A stretch of 64,000 bases of DNA from Streptomyces sp. TG1A-60 (GCF_037201975.1 NZ_CP147520.1:3968001-4032000); one strand, 5' to 3'; shown: positions 20,001-28,490, counted from the first letter of the stretch. The notes: generated by a model from the sequence alone, not told the origin. Program-made: numbers and translations.

Positions 20001-20239
20001 AGCTGCCGGCCGGCACCACCAGCCAGCAGTACACCCTGTGGAGCTGGAAGGTCGGCCAGGGCACCCCTGCGGTGACCCCCACGGCCACCCCGGCCGAGCA
20101 GAGCGTCTCGGCGGGCGACCACCCGGACGTCAAGGTGTCCTGGCCGGAGGCCACACGCGGCGAACGGTACGTCGGCGTCGTCGAGTTCGGCGACGGCTCG
20201 GCGGTCGTGGGACACACGCCGCTGACGGTGAGGCCGTAG
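17072..20239 (+). CDS. Large secreted subtilisin-like (S8) serine protease
   Basis: The precursor is about 1055 residues from the TTG at 17072. A hydrophobic signal (VTLLAPLLGGALTVTAVI) is followed by an I9-type propeptide (TYIVKLADAP, YTFNGFAAEL, TPGVVSVTRN), a linker, and the catalytic domain with Asp246 in GIVDTGVD, His320 in SHGTHTGT and Ser638 in GTSMSSPHVAG. A protease-associated (PA) domain is inserted between His and Ser (about 470-560), and a fibronectin-III-like C-terminal region runs from about 770 on (TVTRTVTNVSAETATYKAK). It is an exported, self-processing protease. The start is uncertain: a TTG at 16994 is in frame, and no strong ribosome site precedes either. Confidence 0.9.
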   Translation: MTNHHISPRAAVTLLAPLLGGALTVTAVIAPTFAADADSTGSDGSHGADTYIVKLADAPVAAYEGGLPRLKRTAPATGRRLDADSAKVEKYVAHLDDRRERVLDAVPGVETLHDYSYTFNGFAAELTGRQAAKLTTTPGVVSVTRNTVAQLTSAGPDHGPGADAAGRAGVDVRAEADTPAPEAQQPPSDGKATGNGRTGGRKAASEGSARFPDTPRLLGLSGKKGLWAKAGGPDHAGEGVIVGIVDTGVDPSNPMLAALPEPRPDAEAIAKKWHGDCVPGDDPAHKVTCNNKVIGAQWFGADRPDPDGEDIPSAMDTDSHGTHTGTTAAGNHGVAASVPGSNAEGTLSGVAPAARLAYYKACWSAGCPVVDTTAAIDKAVADGVDVLNYSIGGALPDPVSMEAMFNAAKAGVFIAASANNGGPDTVEHTGPWVTTVAAATHDTEYTASLVLGDGRRYTNPSLNPGVASAPLVEATAVRKDGADAGPAALCTPGTLDPERAKGKIIVCDRGGEGLFVVDKAEEVRAAGGKAIVLANSPTSAQDYFAYVFSVPVVQVSAEDAPAVHAYASGAGATAEFTPTKSAHRATREITSFSSSGPDHYSDGDLLKPDIASFGASVPAGVVPGGGYTGQFGFADGTSMSSPHVAGLAALLRQLRPDWSPMEIKSALMTTATTTDENGDPIGRAQADSASPLDYGAGLPRVTRAADPGLVYDSTSADWTAYLCAIGQKPVTESGGDACPTAAKTDPSDLNHPSISVGDLLGVQTVTRTVTNVSAETATYKAKLRTPQGFRAEVTPKRLTVAPGGSASYKVTVEHTSAAYDNWSFGSLTLSDAHSRHEVTSPIALRAVLFAAPNEVTVTGGDTATLTPGVGWDGELTAKASLYTGEKTTGTLTGTDQSAFWESQHTNDAVVKHRVHVPEGALFTRFAISSADYLPGSDIDLYAFDTDGNHVGDWADVGSDEHVDLPPGDYDVYVLQYELPAGTTSQQYTLWSWKVGQGTPAVTPTATPAEQSVSAGDHPDVKVSWPEATRGERYVGVVEFGDGSAVVGHTPLTVRP

Positions 20240-20264
20240 ACGGCACCTAATCGTCCCTGAGACC

Positions 20265-20301
20265 GAGCCGCCCGCGCACTCCCCGAGTGCGCGGGCGGCT
20301 C
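20265..20301 (+). terminator. Terminator hairpin after the S8 protease
   Basis: A 15-bp perfect stem (GAGCCGCCCGCGCAC / GTGCGCGGGCGGCTC) with a 7-base loop lies 25 bases after the stop codon. Confidence 0.8.
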
Positions 20302-20363
20302 GCGCCGGCCCGGAACCTGGAACTGCTCCGACGCACGCGCAGCCTTACCGGATGACTGTCCGG

Positions 20364-20401
20364 GGTTCAGGGTGGAGGTTCGCGTGCCTCCACCCTGAAC
20401 C
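20364..20401. terminator. Second strong hairpin before the ABC remnant
   Basis: GGTTCAGGGTGGAGG and its exact complement form a 15-bp stem with an 8-base loop. It lies 23 bases before the ABC ATPase remnant and 200 bases beyond the GPP34 stop, so it could end leftward transcription or be a back-up terminator. Confidence 0.6.
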
Positions 20402-20423
20402 GCAGATGCGTTCTTGAGGATCG

Positions 20424-20618
20424 ATGACTGACTCCCCTCGCCTTCCGGCCGAAGGATGCGCCGCGGCGGCGGAGGTCCCTGCCTCCGAGCGGCTCATGCT
20501 CGAAGTGCAGAGGCTTCGTGTGGAAGTGTCGGGGCGATTACTGCTCGACGACGCGGAACTGACAGTGCGCAGCGGAGGGTCCCACCGCCACGGCGTCGCC
20601 GTCACGTCACCGTCGTGA
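20424..20618 (+). pseudogene. N-terminal remnant of an ABC-transporter ATPase
   Basis: Residues 25-51 of this 64-codon frame read MLEVQRLRVEVSGRLLLDDA followed by ELTVRSGG. That is the first beta-sheet of an ABC ATPase up to just before the Walker A loop; the P-loop and all later motifs are absent. The frame contains a TTA leucine codon (20538-20540), very rare in Streptomyces. It runs 17 bases into the 3' end of the convergent GPP34 gene, so an insertion or deletion removed the rest. Confidence 0.5.
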
Positions 20619-21234
20619 TCACCACCACCGTCGTCGCCATCGTCGCCGCCGTGAGGGCCGCCGCGGCGGCAGCCGCCGTCTCGGCCATGCGGCGGAGCGC
20701 CGGGTCGGCCCAGTGGCGTTCGGCGATCTCGGTCATGCGCCGTTTGACCGGGGACTCGTCGGAGTCGGCGTCCGGGAAGGCGAGGGTGTGGAGGTCGCCG
20801 TGGTGGAGGAGGCTGATCAGGGCGGCGGTGCGGGGGTCCGGTTCGGCGCCCGTCAGCACCACCTCCGCCAGACGCCCGCGCAGCGCGGACTCCACCGTGG
20901 CGTCGGCCTCCGGGTAGCGGGTGGTACGGAAGACGAGGAGGACCCGGCGTTGCTCCTTCCGGATCAACCCCTTGTCCAGCACTCCCCGCAGGGCTTTCTC
21001 GTACTCCTTCGTGCTGTTCCCGTAGATCCACTTCGCGGCGTCGTCCGGCAGCACCGCGTCGTCCGTCTCCCCGGACAGGGACCGCTCCAGCAGCGCCGCC
21101 GCCGCGATCGCGTGAGGCGTCCGCAGGGGAAGCCGCGCCTCACCCGTGGTGTCGTCGAGGGAGAGGAGGAGAATCTCCTCGCCGAGGGTCGCGGGGATCG
21201 GCGTGGGGGTGGAAGCGGCGGTCGACGTGGTCAT
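20602..21234 (-). CDS. GPP34 (GOLPH3-like) family protein
   Basis: The 210-residue protein has GEEILLLSLDDTTGEARL at its start and then alternating hydrophobic helices (AIAAAALLERSL, LRGVLDKGLIRKEQRRVLLVFRTTRYPEAD), the pattern of the GOLPH3/GPP34 fold. Eukaryotic GOLPH3 binds phosphoinositide; the bacterial role is unknown. A C-terminal hydrophobic tail (ALTAATMATTVVVITTV) could anchor it in the membrane, which is unusual for the family. ATG at 21234 is chosen by the conserved start; its ribosome site is poor. It lies 105 bases downstream of a small membrane-anchored protein on the same strand. Confidence 0.8.
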   Translation of the reverse strand: MTTSTAASTPTPIPATLGEEILLLSLDDTTGEARLPLRTPHAIAAAALLERSLSGETDDAVLPDDAAKWIYGNSTKEYEKALRGVLDKGLIRKEQRRVLLVFRTTRYPEADATVESALRGRLAEVVLTGAEPDPRTAALISLLHHGDLHTLAFPDADSDESPVKRRMTEIAERHWADPALRRMAETAAAAAAALTAATMATTVVVITTVT

Positions 21235-21339
21235 GATCAGTAGGACGCGGCCGGGAAGCCGGCGGTTGCGAAGCCGTCCCGCGCGCGGAAGCGCCACCTC
21301 CCGCTCCCGGGCCGCACTTCCCGCTCCCGGCCCGGACCA

Positions 21340-21813
21340 TCACGAGGCCGCGGTGACCGACCTGCTCCCGGTTCTGGAGGGCTCGGACCTCCGTACGACC
21401 CGGACGGCGTGGTCGAGCGGCCCACTGACCGCCGTACGGTCCGTCGCCTGAGCGCCCGGGTCCACGCCCAGCGCCGTACGAGCCGCGTGCACATGGCGCA
21501 GCCCCTCCACCGCCGTCCGCGTGACCTGGGTGTACTGGTCGGAGGTGCGGGCCTCGGCCAGCTGGGCCCGAGCGGTGCGGAGGTGTTCGGCGGCCTCGGT
21601 CAGGGACTGGGCCGCGCTGCCGCCCGCTCCGGCCTGCGCCCGTACGTCGGTGCCGGCCAGACTGCCGCCCAGCCGTACCACCCAGCGGTTGGCGTCGGCC
21701 TCCGCGTCCAGGCCGGACGCCGGGCCGGGCCTGTCGACGGACCGCCGCCGGGCGACGACCGCGACCACCGCTCCCGCGATCAGCAACACTGCCACCAACA
21801 CGGCCAGCTTCAT
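21340..21813 (-). CDS. Single-pass membrane protein with helical cytoplasmic domain
   Basis: The 157-residue product starts MKLAVLVAVLLIAGAVVAVV, one N-terminal membrane helix, followed by a basic stop-transfer RRR and a soluble Ala/Arg-rich helical part (SLTEAAEHLRTARAQLAEAR, VEGLRHVHAARTALG). ATG 21813 is preceded by GGAGGAGGCC. No catalytic motif. It may form a short operon with the GPP34 gene. Confidence 0.7.
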   Translation of the reverse strand: MKLAVLVAVLLIAGAVVAVVARRRSVDRPGPASGLDAEADANRWVVRLGGSLAGTDVRAQAGAGGSAAQSLTEAAEHLRTARAQLAEARTSDQYTQVTRTAVEGLRHVHAARTALGVDPGAQATDRTAVSGPLDHAVRVVRRSEPSRTGSRSVTAAS

Positions 21814-22002
21814 GGCCTCCTCCAGCATTCCGACGTTTCGTCCCGCACGAGAGGTGCGTCCCGTACGGGTTCCTCACCCCGTACGCCCATCACACCCTTT
21901 GCCGCTGTGCGCCTCCGTCGAGAAGCCCGTGCGCCTGATGATGGTTTCCCCAGCGGCCTTCCCCGCAGAGAGAACTCCGGTACGAGGAAGAGGGCACGGC
22001 AA

Positions 22003-22060
22003 AGGCCCGGAACCCAGGGGAAGGGATGCTGTTGCATCCCAGGGGAAGGGTTCCGGGCCT
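22003..22060. terminator. Large compound hairpin
   Basis: AGGCCCGGAACCC pairs with GGGTTCCGGGCCT (13 bp); the enclosed loop contains two copies of CCAGGGGAAGGG and an inner GGGATG/CATCCC hairpin. It lies between aspS and the upstream start of the small membrane protein, in the 361-base gap 21814-22174, and probably acts as a second transcription stop. Confidence 0.6.
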
Positions 22061-22094
22061 CGCGCCGAGCGGCCTCGAAATCGATGTCCGTTTC

Positions 22095-22138
22095 GGGAAG
22101 GGTCCTGAAATCGACGGTCGACTTCAGGACCCTTTCCC
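22095..22138 (-). terminator. Terminator of aspS
   Basis: GGGAAGGGTCCTGAA pairs with TTCAGGACCC-T-TTCCC, a 15-bp stem with one bulged base, 37 bases after the aspS stop codon. Confidence 0.75.
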
Positions 22139-22174
22139 GTTCAAGCCCCGATAAGGCTTGCCTTACTGAATCCC

Positions 22175-23938
22175 CTACTTCGGCTGCGACTTCCGCACCG
22201 ACAGGTGCAGCTCCCTCAGCCGCGCCTCCTCCAGCTCCGTCGGCGCGCCCATCATCAGGTCCTGGGCGTTGCCGTTGAGCGGGAAGGCGATGGTCTCGCG
22301 GATGTTGGGCTCGTCCGCGAGGAGCATGACGATGCGGTCGACGCCCGGCGCGATACCGCCGTGCGGCGGGGCGCCGAAGCGGAACGCGCGCAGCATGCCC
22401 GCGAACTGCTCCTCGACGGTGTCACGGTCGTAGCCCGCGATCTCGAAGGCCTTGAGCATGATGTCGGGCTCGTGGTTCCGGATGGCGCCGGAGGACAGCT
22501 CGACACCGTTGCAGACGATGTCGTACTGCCAGCCGAGGATGTCCAGCGGGTCCTGGGTCTCCAGGGCCTCAAGGCCGCCCTGCGGCATGGAGAACGGGTT
22601 GTGCGAGAAGTCGGTCTTGCCGGTCTCCTCGTCCTTCTCGTACATCGGGAAGTCGACGATCCAGCAGAACCGGAAGACGCCCTCCTCGAAGTGGCCGGCC
22701 CGCTTGGCGGCTTCCACCCGCACCGCGCCCATGATCTTCGAGACCTCGTCGAACCCGCCCGCGCCGAAGAACACCGCGTGGCCCGCGGCCAGCGACAGAC
22801 GCTTGGTCAGCTCGGCGACGTTCTCCTCGGTGAGGAACTTGGCGATCGGGCCGGACAGCGAACCGTCCTCGGCGACCCGCACCCAGGCCAGGCCCTTCGC
22901 CCCCTGCTCGATGGCGTACTCACCGAGCTGGTCGAAGAACTTGCGCGGCTGGGACGAGACGTCCGGCACGGCGAGCGCGCGCACGTGCTTGCCGGCGAAC
23001 GCCTTGAACTCCGAGCCCTCGAAGACATCGGTGATGTCCACCAGCTCCAGTTGGGCGCGCAGGTCCGGCTTGTCGGAGCCGTACTTGAGCATCGCCTCGC
23101 GGAACGGGATGCGCGGGAAGGGGGAGGTGACGTGACGGCCGCCCCCGAACTCCTCGAACAGCTCGGTCATGAGCTTCTCGATGGGCTGGAACACGTCCTC
23201 CTGCTCGACGAAGGACATCTCCACGTCGAGCTGGTAGAACTCGCCCGGCGAACGGTCCGCGCGCGCGTCCTCGTCACGGAAGCAGGGCGCGATCTGGAAG
23301 TACCGGTCGAAGCCGGAGATCATCAGCAGCTGCTTGAACTGCTGCGGGGCCTGGGGGAGGGCGTAGAACCTGCCCGGGTTCAGGCGCGACGGGACGACGA
23401 AGTCCCGGGCGCCCTCGGGGGAGGTCGCCGACAGGATCGGGGTCGCCATCTCGTTGAAGCCCAGCGCCGTCATCTTGTGACGGATCGCGGAGATCACGGC
23501 CGTACGCAGCATGATGTTGCGGTGCATGCGCTCGCGGCGCAGGTCCAGGAAGCGGTACTCCAGGCGCCGCTCCTCGTTGACCCCGTCCTCGGTGTTGATC
23601 GTGAAGGGGAGCGGGGCGGCAGCACCGAGCAGCTCCACCTCGCCGACCTCGACCTCGATCTCACCGGTCGGCAGGTCCGGGTTGACGTTCTCGGTGCCTC
23701 GCGAGACGACCTTGCCGTCGACGCGGACGGTCGACTCCTTGGAGGTCTTGTCCAGCGCCTCGTACGCCGGGGTGCCCGGCCGGGCGACGAGCTGCGTGAT
23801 GCCGTAGTGGTCGCGCAGATCGATGAAGAGGATGCCGCCCAGGTCGCGCCGATTGTGCAGCCAGCCGCTCAGCCGGACGTCGGTGCCGACGTCAGAGGCG
23901 CGGAGCTCGCCGCAGGTGTGGGACCTGTACCGATGCAT
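22175..23938 (-). CDS. aspS: Aspartyl-tRNA synthetase
   Basis: The 587-residue class II synthetase begins [18 protein letters not shown]. The N-terminal anticodon-binding OB fold (about 1-105) contains [20 protein letters not shown]. The catalytic domain has motif 1 around [19 protein letters not shown], motif 2 [19 protein letters not shown], a bacterial GAD insertion (about 290-410), and motif 3 [18 protein letters not shown]. The length is right for the bacterial type. Many actinobacterial enzymes of this type are non-discriminating and also charge tRNA-Asn; that cannot be decided here. Adjacent parS lies 130 bases upstream. Confidence 0.97.
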   Translation of the reverse strand: MHRYRSHTCGELRASDVGTDVRLSGWLHNRRDLGGILFIDLRDHYGITQLVARPGTPAYEALDKTSKESTVRVDGKVVSRGTENVNPDLPTGEIEVEVGEVELLGAAAPLPFTINTEDGVNEERRLEYRFLDLRRERMHRNIMLRTAVISAIRHKMTALGFNEMATPILSATSPEGARDFVVPSRLNPGRFYALPQAPQQFKQLLMISGFDRYFQIAPCFRDEDARADRSPGEFYQLDVEMSFVEQEDVFQPIEKLMTELFEEFGGGRHVTSPFPRIPFREAMLKYGSDKPDLRAQLELVDITDVFEGSEFKAFAGKHVRALAVPDVSSQPRKFFDQLGEYAIEQGAKGLAWVRVAEDGSLSGPIAKFLTEENVAELTKRLSLAAGHAVFFGAGGFDEVSKIMGAVRVEAAKRAGHFEEGVFRFCWIVDFPMYEKDEETGKTDFSHNPFSMPQGGLEALETQDPLDILGWQYDIVCNGVELSSGAIRNHEPDIMLKAFEIAGYDRDTVEEQFAGMLRAFRFGAPPHGGIAPGVDRIVMLLADEPNIRETIAFPLNGNAQDLMMGAPTELEEARLRELHLSVRKSQPK

Positions 23939-24065
23939 CGTCGTTCATCCAGCCTTCGCTGATCGGGGATCTGAGCGGGTGTCCCACGGTGTCCGGTCCG
24001 CGGTCATGGCCCATGGTCGGGGCCCGTAGGCAGGGCCCGTGGTCAGGGTCGGCGGTCACGGCCGG

Positions 24066-24081
24066 TGTTTCACGTGAAACA
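24066..24081. promoter_or_regulatory. parS centromere-like site (perfect palindrome)
   Basis: TGTTTCACGTGAAACA is a perfect 16-bp match to the ParB-binding parS consensus known in Bacillus and Streptomyces. It lies in the 407-base divergent gap 23939-24345 between aspS and the SpoIIE gene, in which I see no other clear element. Several parS sites cluster around oriC in Streptomyces, so the origin should be near this window. Confidence 0.93.
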
Positions 24082-24345
24082 ACCCCCAGGGTACCGGCCA
24101 CCCCGAGATCGCCTCCCCACCTTTTGCCGTCGGCCCGCTGGCCCCGATACACGACTGCCGCCGCGCTGTCCGGATACACACCGTCATGGCCATGGGCAGG
24201 ACCGCAAGCGGTTACTGTCGCTAGCGTCGATAGCCGTCACCTCCGTCGCCGCCGGTCGTGGTTACTTGTCATGGCTTCCGGGACCGCTCGGTGCCCGGCG
24301 CAGCTTCGGTGGCACGGTCCGATCAGCTGTTCATAGAGTGGGTCA

Positions 24346-26688
24346 ATGCGCACTGGTGAGCCCCCGCCCACCGTGGGGGACGTCCTGTCCGCCCTCGCGA
24401 CGGGACTGTGGACCTGGGACAGCGCTGCCGGAACCGTCACGATGGACGCCGAAGCAGCCCGGCTCATGGGGCTGCCCGCGGAGCCGACGACACTCACCCA
24501 GGCCGGGGCGCGGGCACGCCTGCACCCCGTCGACTGGAACGAGATCGTCTCGGTCGTGCAGCTCGCCGTCGCCGAGGACACCCTCGCCGAGGTCCGGATC
24601 CGGGTCATGGACGACCGGAGCCGGGTGATCCGTACGGTCCGCAGCCGCTCCAAACCGGCCTTCGACCCGGTGCGGAAGTCCTTCGAGCTGATGGGGACCC
24701 TCCAGGAGGTCACCGAGCCCTCACCGGAGACCGCCGCCCGCGCCCCGGCCGTCACCGGCGACTGGCGGCGCTCACGCGAGGCGTTCCTGCTGGACGCGGG
24801 ACGGGCGCTGGCCGAGGCGCGGTCCACCGAGGAAGTGCTGCGGGTCGCGGCGGGCCTGGCCATGCCCGGCTTCTCACCGGACGGGCTCGCCGTGTTCGGG
24901 GTGGAGGCCGACCGCCTCACCGTCATCGGGCACCACGGGCACAGCCAGGGCGACGAGGGCCCCTTCACCCATATGCCGCTGGCGACGGACTACCCGGCCG
25001 CCGAGGTGGTCCGCACCGGCCGCGCCGTCTATCTCTCCTCCCCCGAGGACTACAAGGCCCGCTACCCCACGGCCTGGCCGCTCGCCGAACAGTTCGGCCG
25101 CCAGTCCTGGGCGTTCCTGCCGCTGACCGTCGCCGGCAGCACCATGGGCGCGTGGATGGCCGGCTTCGCCTACCCGGTCACCTTCACCCCCGACGAACGC
25201 TCGGTCCTGACCACCGTCGCCCGCATGCTCGCCCAGGCCCTCTCCCGCGCCGGCGCCGCCGAGACCGAACGCGAACTGACCGACGGCCTCCAGCGCACGA
25301 TGCTCCCCACGCTCGGCCCCGAGATACCCGGCATGAGTGTCGCCGCACGCTATGTCCCCACCGGTGGCGGCCTCCAGGTCGGCGGCGACTGGTACGACAT
25401 GATCGCCCTGCCGAGCGGCCGTTTCGCCCTCGTCATCGGCGACGTCCAGGGCCACGACGTCCGCGCGGCGGGCCTCATGGGCCAGCTCCGCATAGCCCTG
25501 CGCGCCTACGCCTCCGAGGGCCACCGCCCCGACGCCGTCCTCTCCCGCGCCTCCCGCTTCCTGCACGGGATCACCCACGCCTCCGCCGACGCCTTCTCCG
25601 ACCTGCGCTTCGCGACCTGCCTCTACGTCGAGGTCGACCCGGTGACCGGCGTCCTCGACATCGCCCGCGCCGGGCACCCCGACCCGGCGATCCGGATGGC
25701 CGACGGCACGGTCCTGGTCCGGCCGACCTCGGGCGGTCTCCCCCTCGGCATCGACCCCGACGCCGACTACCCGACCACCCGCCTCGTCCTGGAGCCCGGC
25801 GAGACCATGCTCCTGTGCACCGACGGCCTGATCGAGACGGGCGGCCACGACCTCGACACGGGCTGGCGCCGCATCCGCACGATCCTGGAGTCCTTCGACG
25901 CGAGACCTCATGAGGGCGGAGGGGCGGGTGGGGCGGATGCCGAGGGGCTGGGCCCCGACGAGGTGGGTGCGGACGTGCCGCACGCCCCGGAGGTGGACGG
26001 CGGCCGTGCGGCGGGCGGCCGTGACGGACTCGGCCCCGAAACCGGCCGCGTCCAAACGACCCGCCCGCAACCGAACGGCCTCGCGCCGGGCCGGCTGGAG
26101 GCACTGGCCGACGCGCTGGTCCAGGGTGTGCACGGACCGTCGTCGCACCACACCCCCGGCCCGCTCGCCGACCGGCGCGAGGACGACATCGCGATGCTGC
26201 TGCTGTGCCGGGAGAGCGAGGACTGCGGCTGCGGGGAGACCACGGCCGAACGACCGCACGTGCGCCGCACCGCGTTGACCGTCGCCCAGGCGGAGCCGGA
26301 GCGCATCGCCGGAGCCCGCCAGCAGGTGCGCGAACTGCTCCACGACTGGAGCTGCGGCGACCAGGTCGACTCCGCCGTCCTCCTCGTCTCCGAGACGCTC
26401 ACCAACGTCCTCGTCCACACGGACGCCGACGCGCTCCTCGTCGCCGAGATGACCGGCGACGGCGGCAAGCGCCGGATGCGCGTCGAGGTCACCGACGCCA
26501 GCGACGACCTCCCCCACAAGCGCCACCCCGGCGAACTCGCCTCCTCCGGCCGCGGCCTTGTCCTCATGGACATGCTCGCGGACGCCTGGGGCGTCGACCC
26601 GCGAGGCGACGGCAAGAGCATCTGGTTCGAACTCTACGAACCGGCACCACCGGACGGGCAGGACGGGGGGCCGGCAGGTCCCCCATAA
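24346..26688 (+). CDS. PAS-GAF-SpoIIE phosphatase with anti-sigma-type ATPase domain
   Basis: The 780-residue protein joins a PAS domain (about 10-115), a GAF domain (about 150-305), a PP2C/SpoIIE serine phosphatase (about 320-620; GLQRTMLPTLGPEIPGMSVA, VGGDWYDMIAL, VIGDVQGHDVRAAGLM, ETMLLCTDGLIE, REDDIAMLLL) and a C-terminal GHKL/HATPase of the RsbW type (about 645-770; SETLTNVLVHTDA, SGRGLVLMDMLADAWG). It should act in partner-switching control of a sigma factor, dephosphorylating an anti-sigma antagonist and perhaps phosphorylating it too. A disordered insert of about 65 residues (Gly/Asp/Pro-rich, about 525-587) splits the phosphatase domain before its last metal-site motif. ATG at 24346 has only a weak ribosome site. 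Confidence 0.92.
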   Translation: MRTGEPPPTVGDVLSALATGLWTWDSAAGTVTMDAEAARLMGLPAEPTTLTQAGARARLHPVDWNEIVSVVQLAVAEDTLAEVRIRVMDDRSRVIRTVRSRSKPAFDPVRKSFELMGTLQEVTEPSPETAARAPAVTGDWRRSREAFLLDAGRALAEARSTEEVLRVAAGLAMPGFSPDGLAVFGVEADRLTVIGHHGHSQGDEGPFTHMPLATDYPAAEVVRTGRAVYLSSPEDYKARYPTAWPLAEQFGRQSWAFLPLTVAGSTMGAWMAGFAYPVTFTPDERSVLTTVARMLAQALSRAGAAETERELTDGLQRTMLPTLGPEIPGMSVAARYVPTGGGLQVGGDWYDMIALPSGRFALVIGDVQGHDVRAAGLMGQLRIALRAYASEGHRPDAVLSRASRFLHGITHASADAFSDLRFATCLYVEVDPVTGVLDIARAGHPDPAIRMADGTVLVRPTSGGLPLGIDPDADYPTTRLVLEPGETMLLCTDGLIETGGHDLDTGWRRIRTILESFDARPHEGGGAGGADAEGLGPDEVGADVPHAPEVDGGRAAGGRDGLGPETGRVQTTRPQPNGLAPGRLEALADALVQGVHGPSSHHTPGPLADRREDDIAMLLLCRESEDCGCGETTAERPHVRRTALTVAQAEPERIAGARQQVRELLHDWSCGDQVDSAVLLVSETLTNVLVHTDADALLVAEMTGDGGKRRMRVEVTDASDDLPHKRHPGELASSGRGLVLMDMLADAWGVDPRGDGKSIWFELYEPAPPDGQDGGPAGPP

Positions 26689-26700
26689 GCGGCCACCGGT

Positions 26701-26753
26701 ACGGGAAAGCCCCGCCCACCGGAACTCACGTACCGGCGGCGGGGCTTTCCCGT
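26701..26753. terminator. Bidirectional terminator between convergent genes
   Basis: ACGGGAAAGCCCCGCC and its exact complement form a 16-bp stem midway between the SpoIIE stop and the pirin stop; both strands end transcription here. Confidence 0.85.
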
Positions 26754-26775
26754 GACCGAAGGAACCGCGCAGACC

Positions 26776-27747
26776 CTACAGCCCGTCGGCGGACATGCCG
26801 TGCACGGCCGGGATCGTCCCCAGCCGGCCCTTCTGGAAGTCCTCGAATGCCTGCTGCAGCTCCTCGCGGGTGTTCATGACGAACGGACCGTAGTGGGCCA
26901 TGGGCTCACGGATCGGCCGGCCGCCGAGGAGGACGATCTCCAGGTCCGGCGCGTTCGCGTCCTGCTGCTCGTCCGCGCGGAAGGTGATCGAGGAGCCGGC
27001 GCCGAAGACGGCGGTCTGGCCGAGGCGGATCGGGCGCCGGTCCACCCCGACGCCGCCACGCCCGGCGAGGACGTACGCGAGCGCGTTGAAGTCCTCGCGC
27101 CACGGCAGGGTGATCTCCGCGCCCGGCGCGACGGTCGCGTGGAGCAGGGTGATCGGGGTGTGGGTGATGCCCGGACCCTCGTGGCCGTCCAGGTCACCGG
27201 CGATGACGCGGAGCAGCGCGCCGCCGTCGGGAGTGGTGAGGAGCTGGACCTGGCCGCCGCGGATGTCCTGGTACTTGGGGGCCATCATCTTGTCCTTGGC
27301 CGGGAGGTTCACCCACAGCTGTATGCCGTGGAAGAGACCGCCGGACATGACGAGGGCCTCCGGCGGCGCCTCGATGTGGAGAAGGCCCGAGCCGGCCGTC
27401 ATCCACTGGGTGTCACCGTTGGTGATGGTGCCGCCACCGCCGTGGCTGTCCTGGTGGTCGAAGATCCCGTCGATGATGTAGGTGACGGTCTCGAAGCCGC
27501 GGTGCGGGTGCCAAGGCGTTCCCTTCGGCTCACCGGGCTTGTAGTCCACCTCGCCCATCTGGTCCATCATGATGAACGGATCCAGATGCCTGTAATCGAT
27601 CCCGGCGAACGCGCGGCGGACCGGGAAGCCCTCCCCCTCGAAGCCACTGGGCGCGGTCGTCACGGCGAGCACCGGACGGGCCACCGCGTCGGCGGGCGCG
27701 ACGACACGGGGCAGGGTCAGCGGGTTCTCGACAGTCACTGCGGGCAT
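26776..27747 (-). CDS. Pirin family protein
   Basis: The 323-residue two-cupin protein carries the pirin metal site: DPFIMMDQMG, then WHPHRGFETVTYIIDG (two His), and GGLLHIEAPP-like GSGLLHIEAPPE (His and Glu). The second, metal-free cupin follows from about residue 180. Bacterial pirins have been linked to quercetin dioxygenase activity and to modulation of pyruvate dehydrogenase; the role here is open. ATG 27747 has a perfect AGGAGGT site. An imperfect inverted repeat just upstream (AGTTTAGTTGATCGTTGAACT crosses 27768-27790; halves only AGTT.../...AACT) might bind a MarR-type regulator. Confidence 0.9.
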   Translation of the reverse strand: MPAVTVENPLTLPRVVAPADAVARPVLAVTTAPSGFEGEGFPVRRAFAGIDYRHLDPFIMMDQMGEVDYKPGEPKGTPWHPHRGFETVTYIIDGIFDHQDSHGGGGTITNGDTQWMTAGSGLLHIEAPPEALVMSGGLFHGIQLWVNLPAKDKMMAPKYQDIRGGQVQLLTTPDGGALLRVIAGDLDGHEGPGITHTPITLLHATVAPGAEITLPWREDFNALAYVLAGRGGVGVDRRPIRLGQTAVFGAGSSITFRADEQQDANAPDLEIVLLGGRPIREPMAHYGPFVMNTREELQQAFEDFQKGRLGTIPAVHGMSADGL

Positions 27748-27810
27748 GTCGGTACCTCCTTGTGCGCTCAGTTTAGTTGATCGTTGAACTTCCTGCCAGT
27801 CCTCAACCAC

Positions 27811-27842
27811 GAACGCCCGGAGAGCATTCCCTCCGGGCGTTC
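27811..27842 (-). terminator. Terminator hairpin downstream of the SseB-like gene
   Basis: GAACGCCCGGAG / CTCCGGGCGTTC forms a 12-bp perfect stem with an 8-base loop, between the pirin start and the SseB-like stop. Confidence 0.6.
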
Positions 27843-27998
27843 GGTGCGCCCCGCCAGGCGAGCGCGCCACGAAGACGCGCCCCGCCAAGGGGCGCGAGGA
27901 ACGGCACGAGGAACCACATGCGACCCGCGGGCCGCGACGGCCGCACCCGGCCACCCCGGCACACGGCGCGAAGCCCGCCGGCCGCGGAGCCGTCCGCG

Positions 27999-28490
27999 CT
28001 ATCCGTACATACGCCGCATCGCGAACTCCACCATCTGCTCCACGGCCTTCGCGTCGAACACCATCCGGTGCTCCCCCTCCATGTCGAGGACGAAGCCGTA
28101 GCCGGTCGGCAGCAGATCGATGACCTCCGCGCCGGTGATGACGAAGTACTTGGACTCCTTGCCGGCGTACCGGCGCAACTCCTTGAGCGAGGTGAACATC
28201 GGGATCACCGGCTGCTGGGTGTTGTGCAGCGCCAGGAACCCGGGATTGTCGCCGCGCGGGCAGTACACCTTGGACGTCGCGAAGGCCTGCTGGAAGTCCT
28301 CGGCGGCCATCTGTCCGGTGGTGAAGGCGCGCACCGCGTCCGCGAGCGAGGGCGGGGACGGCTCGGGGTACAGCGGAGGCTGCTGGCCGTAGCCGCCGCC
28401 CATCGGGCCGCCGGGCATCTGCCCCGACATCGGCTGCTGCGGCGGGGCGTACTGCTGCTGAGTGCCAGCGCTGTGGTCGTAGCCGTACAT
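27999..28490 (-). CDS. SseB-family N-terminal-domain protein
   Basis: The 163-residue product starts MYGYDHSAGTQQQYAPPQQP, a Gln/Pro/Gly-rich tail of about 45 residues, then a single SseB-like domain: VRAFTTGQMAAEDFQQAF, VYCPRGDNPGFLALH, PVIPMFTSLKELRRYAG, VIDLLPTGYGFVLDMEGEHRMVF. The domain is of unknown function in actinobacteria and is often linked with type VII secretion (ESX) protein sets. No enzymatic residues are visible. Ends near the pirin gene on the same strand but with a 250-base gap and hairpin between, so not an operon. Confidence 0.75.
   Translation of the reverse strand: MYGYDHSAGTQQQYAPPQQPMSGQMPGGPMGGGYGQQPPLYPEPSPPSLADAVRAFTTGQMAAEDFQQAFATSKVYCPRGDNPGFLALHNTQQPVIPMFTSLKELRRYAGKESKYFVITGAEVIDLLPTGYGFVLDMEGEHRMVFDAKAVEQMVEFAMRRMYG

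Noticed and set aside
16997..20215. Long minus-strand open frame (over 1000 codons) opposite the S8 protease
   Set aside because: It is the antisense mirror of a gene with complete catalytic motifs; high GC removes stop codons from the opposite strand. No domain or ribosome site supports it.
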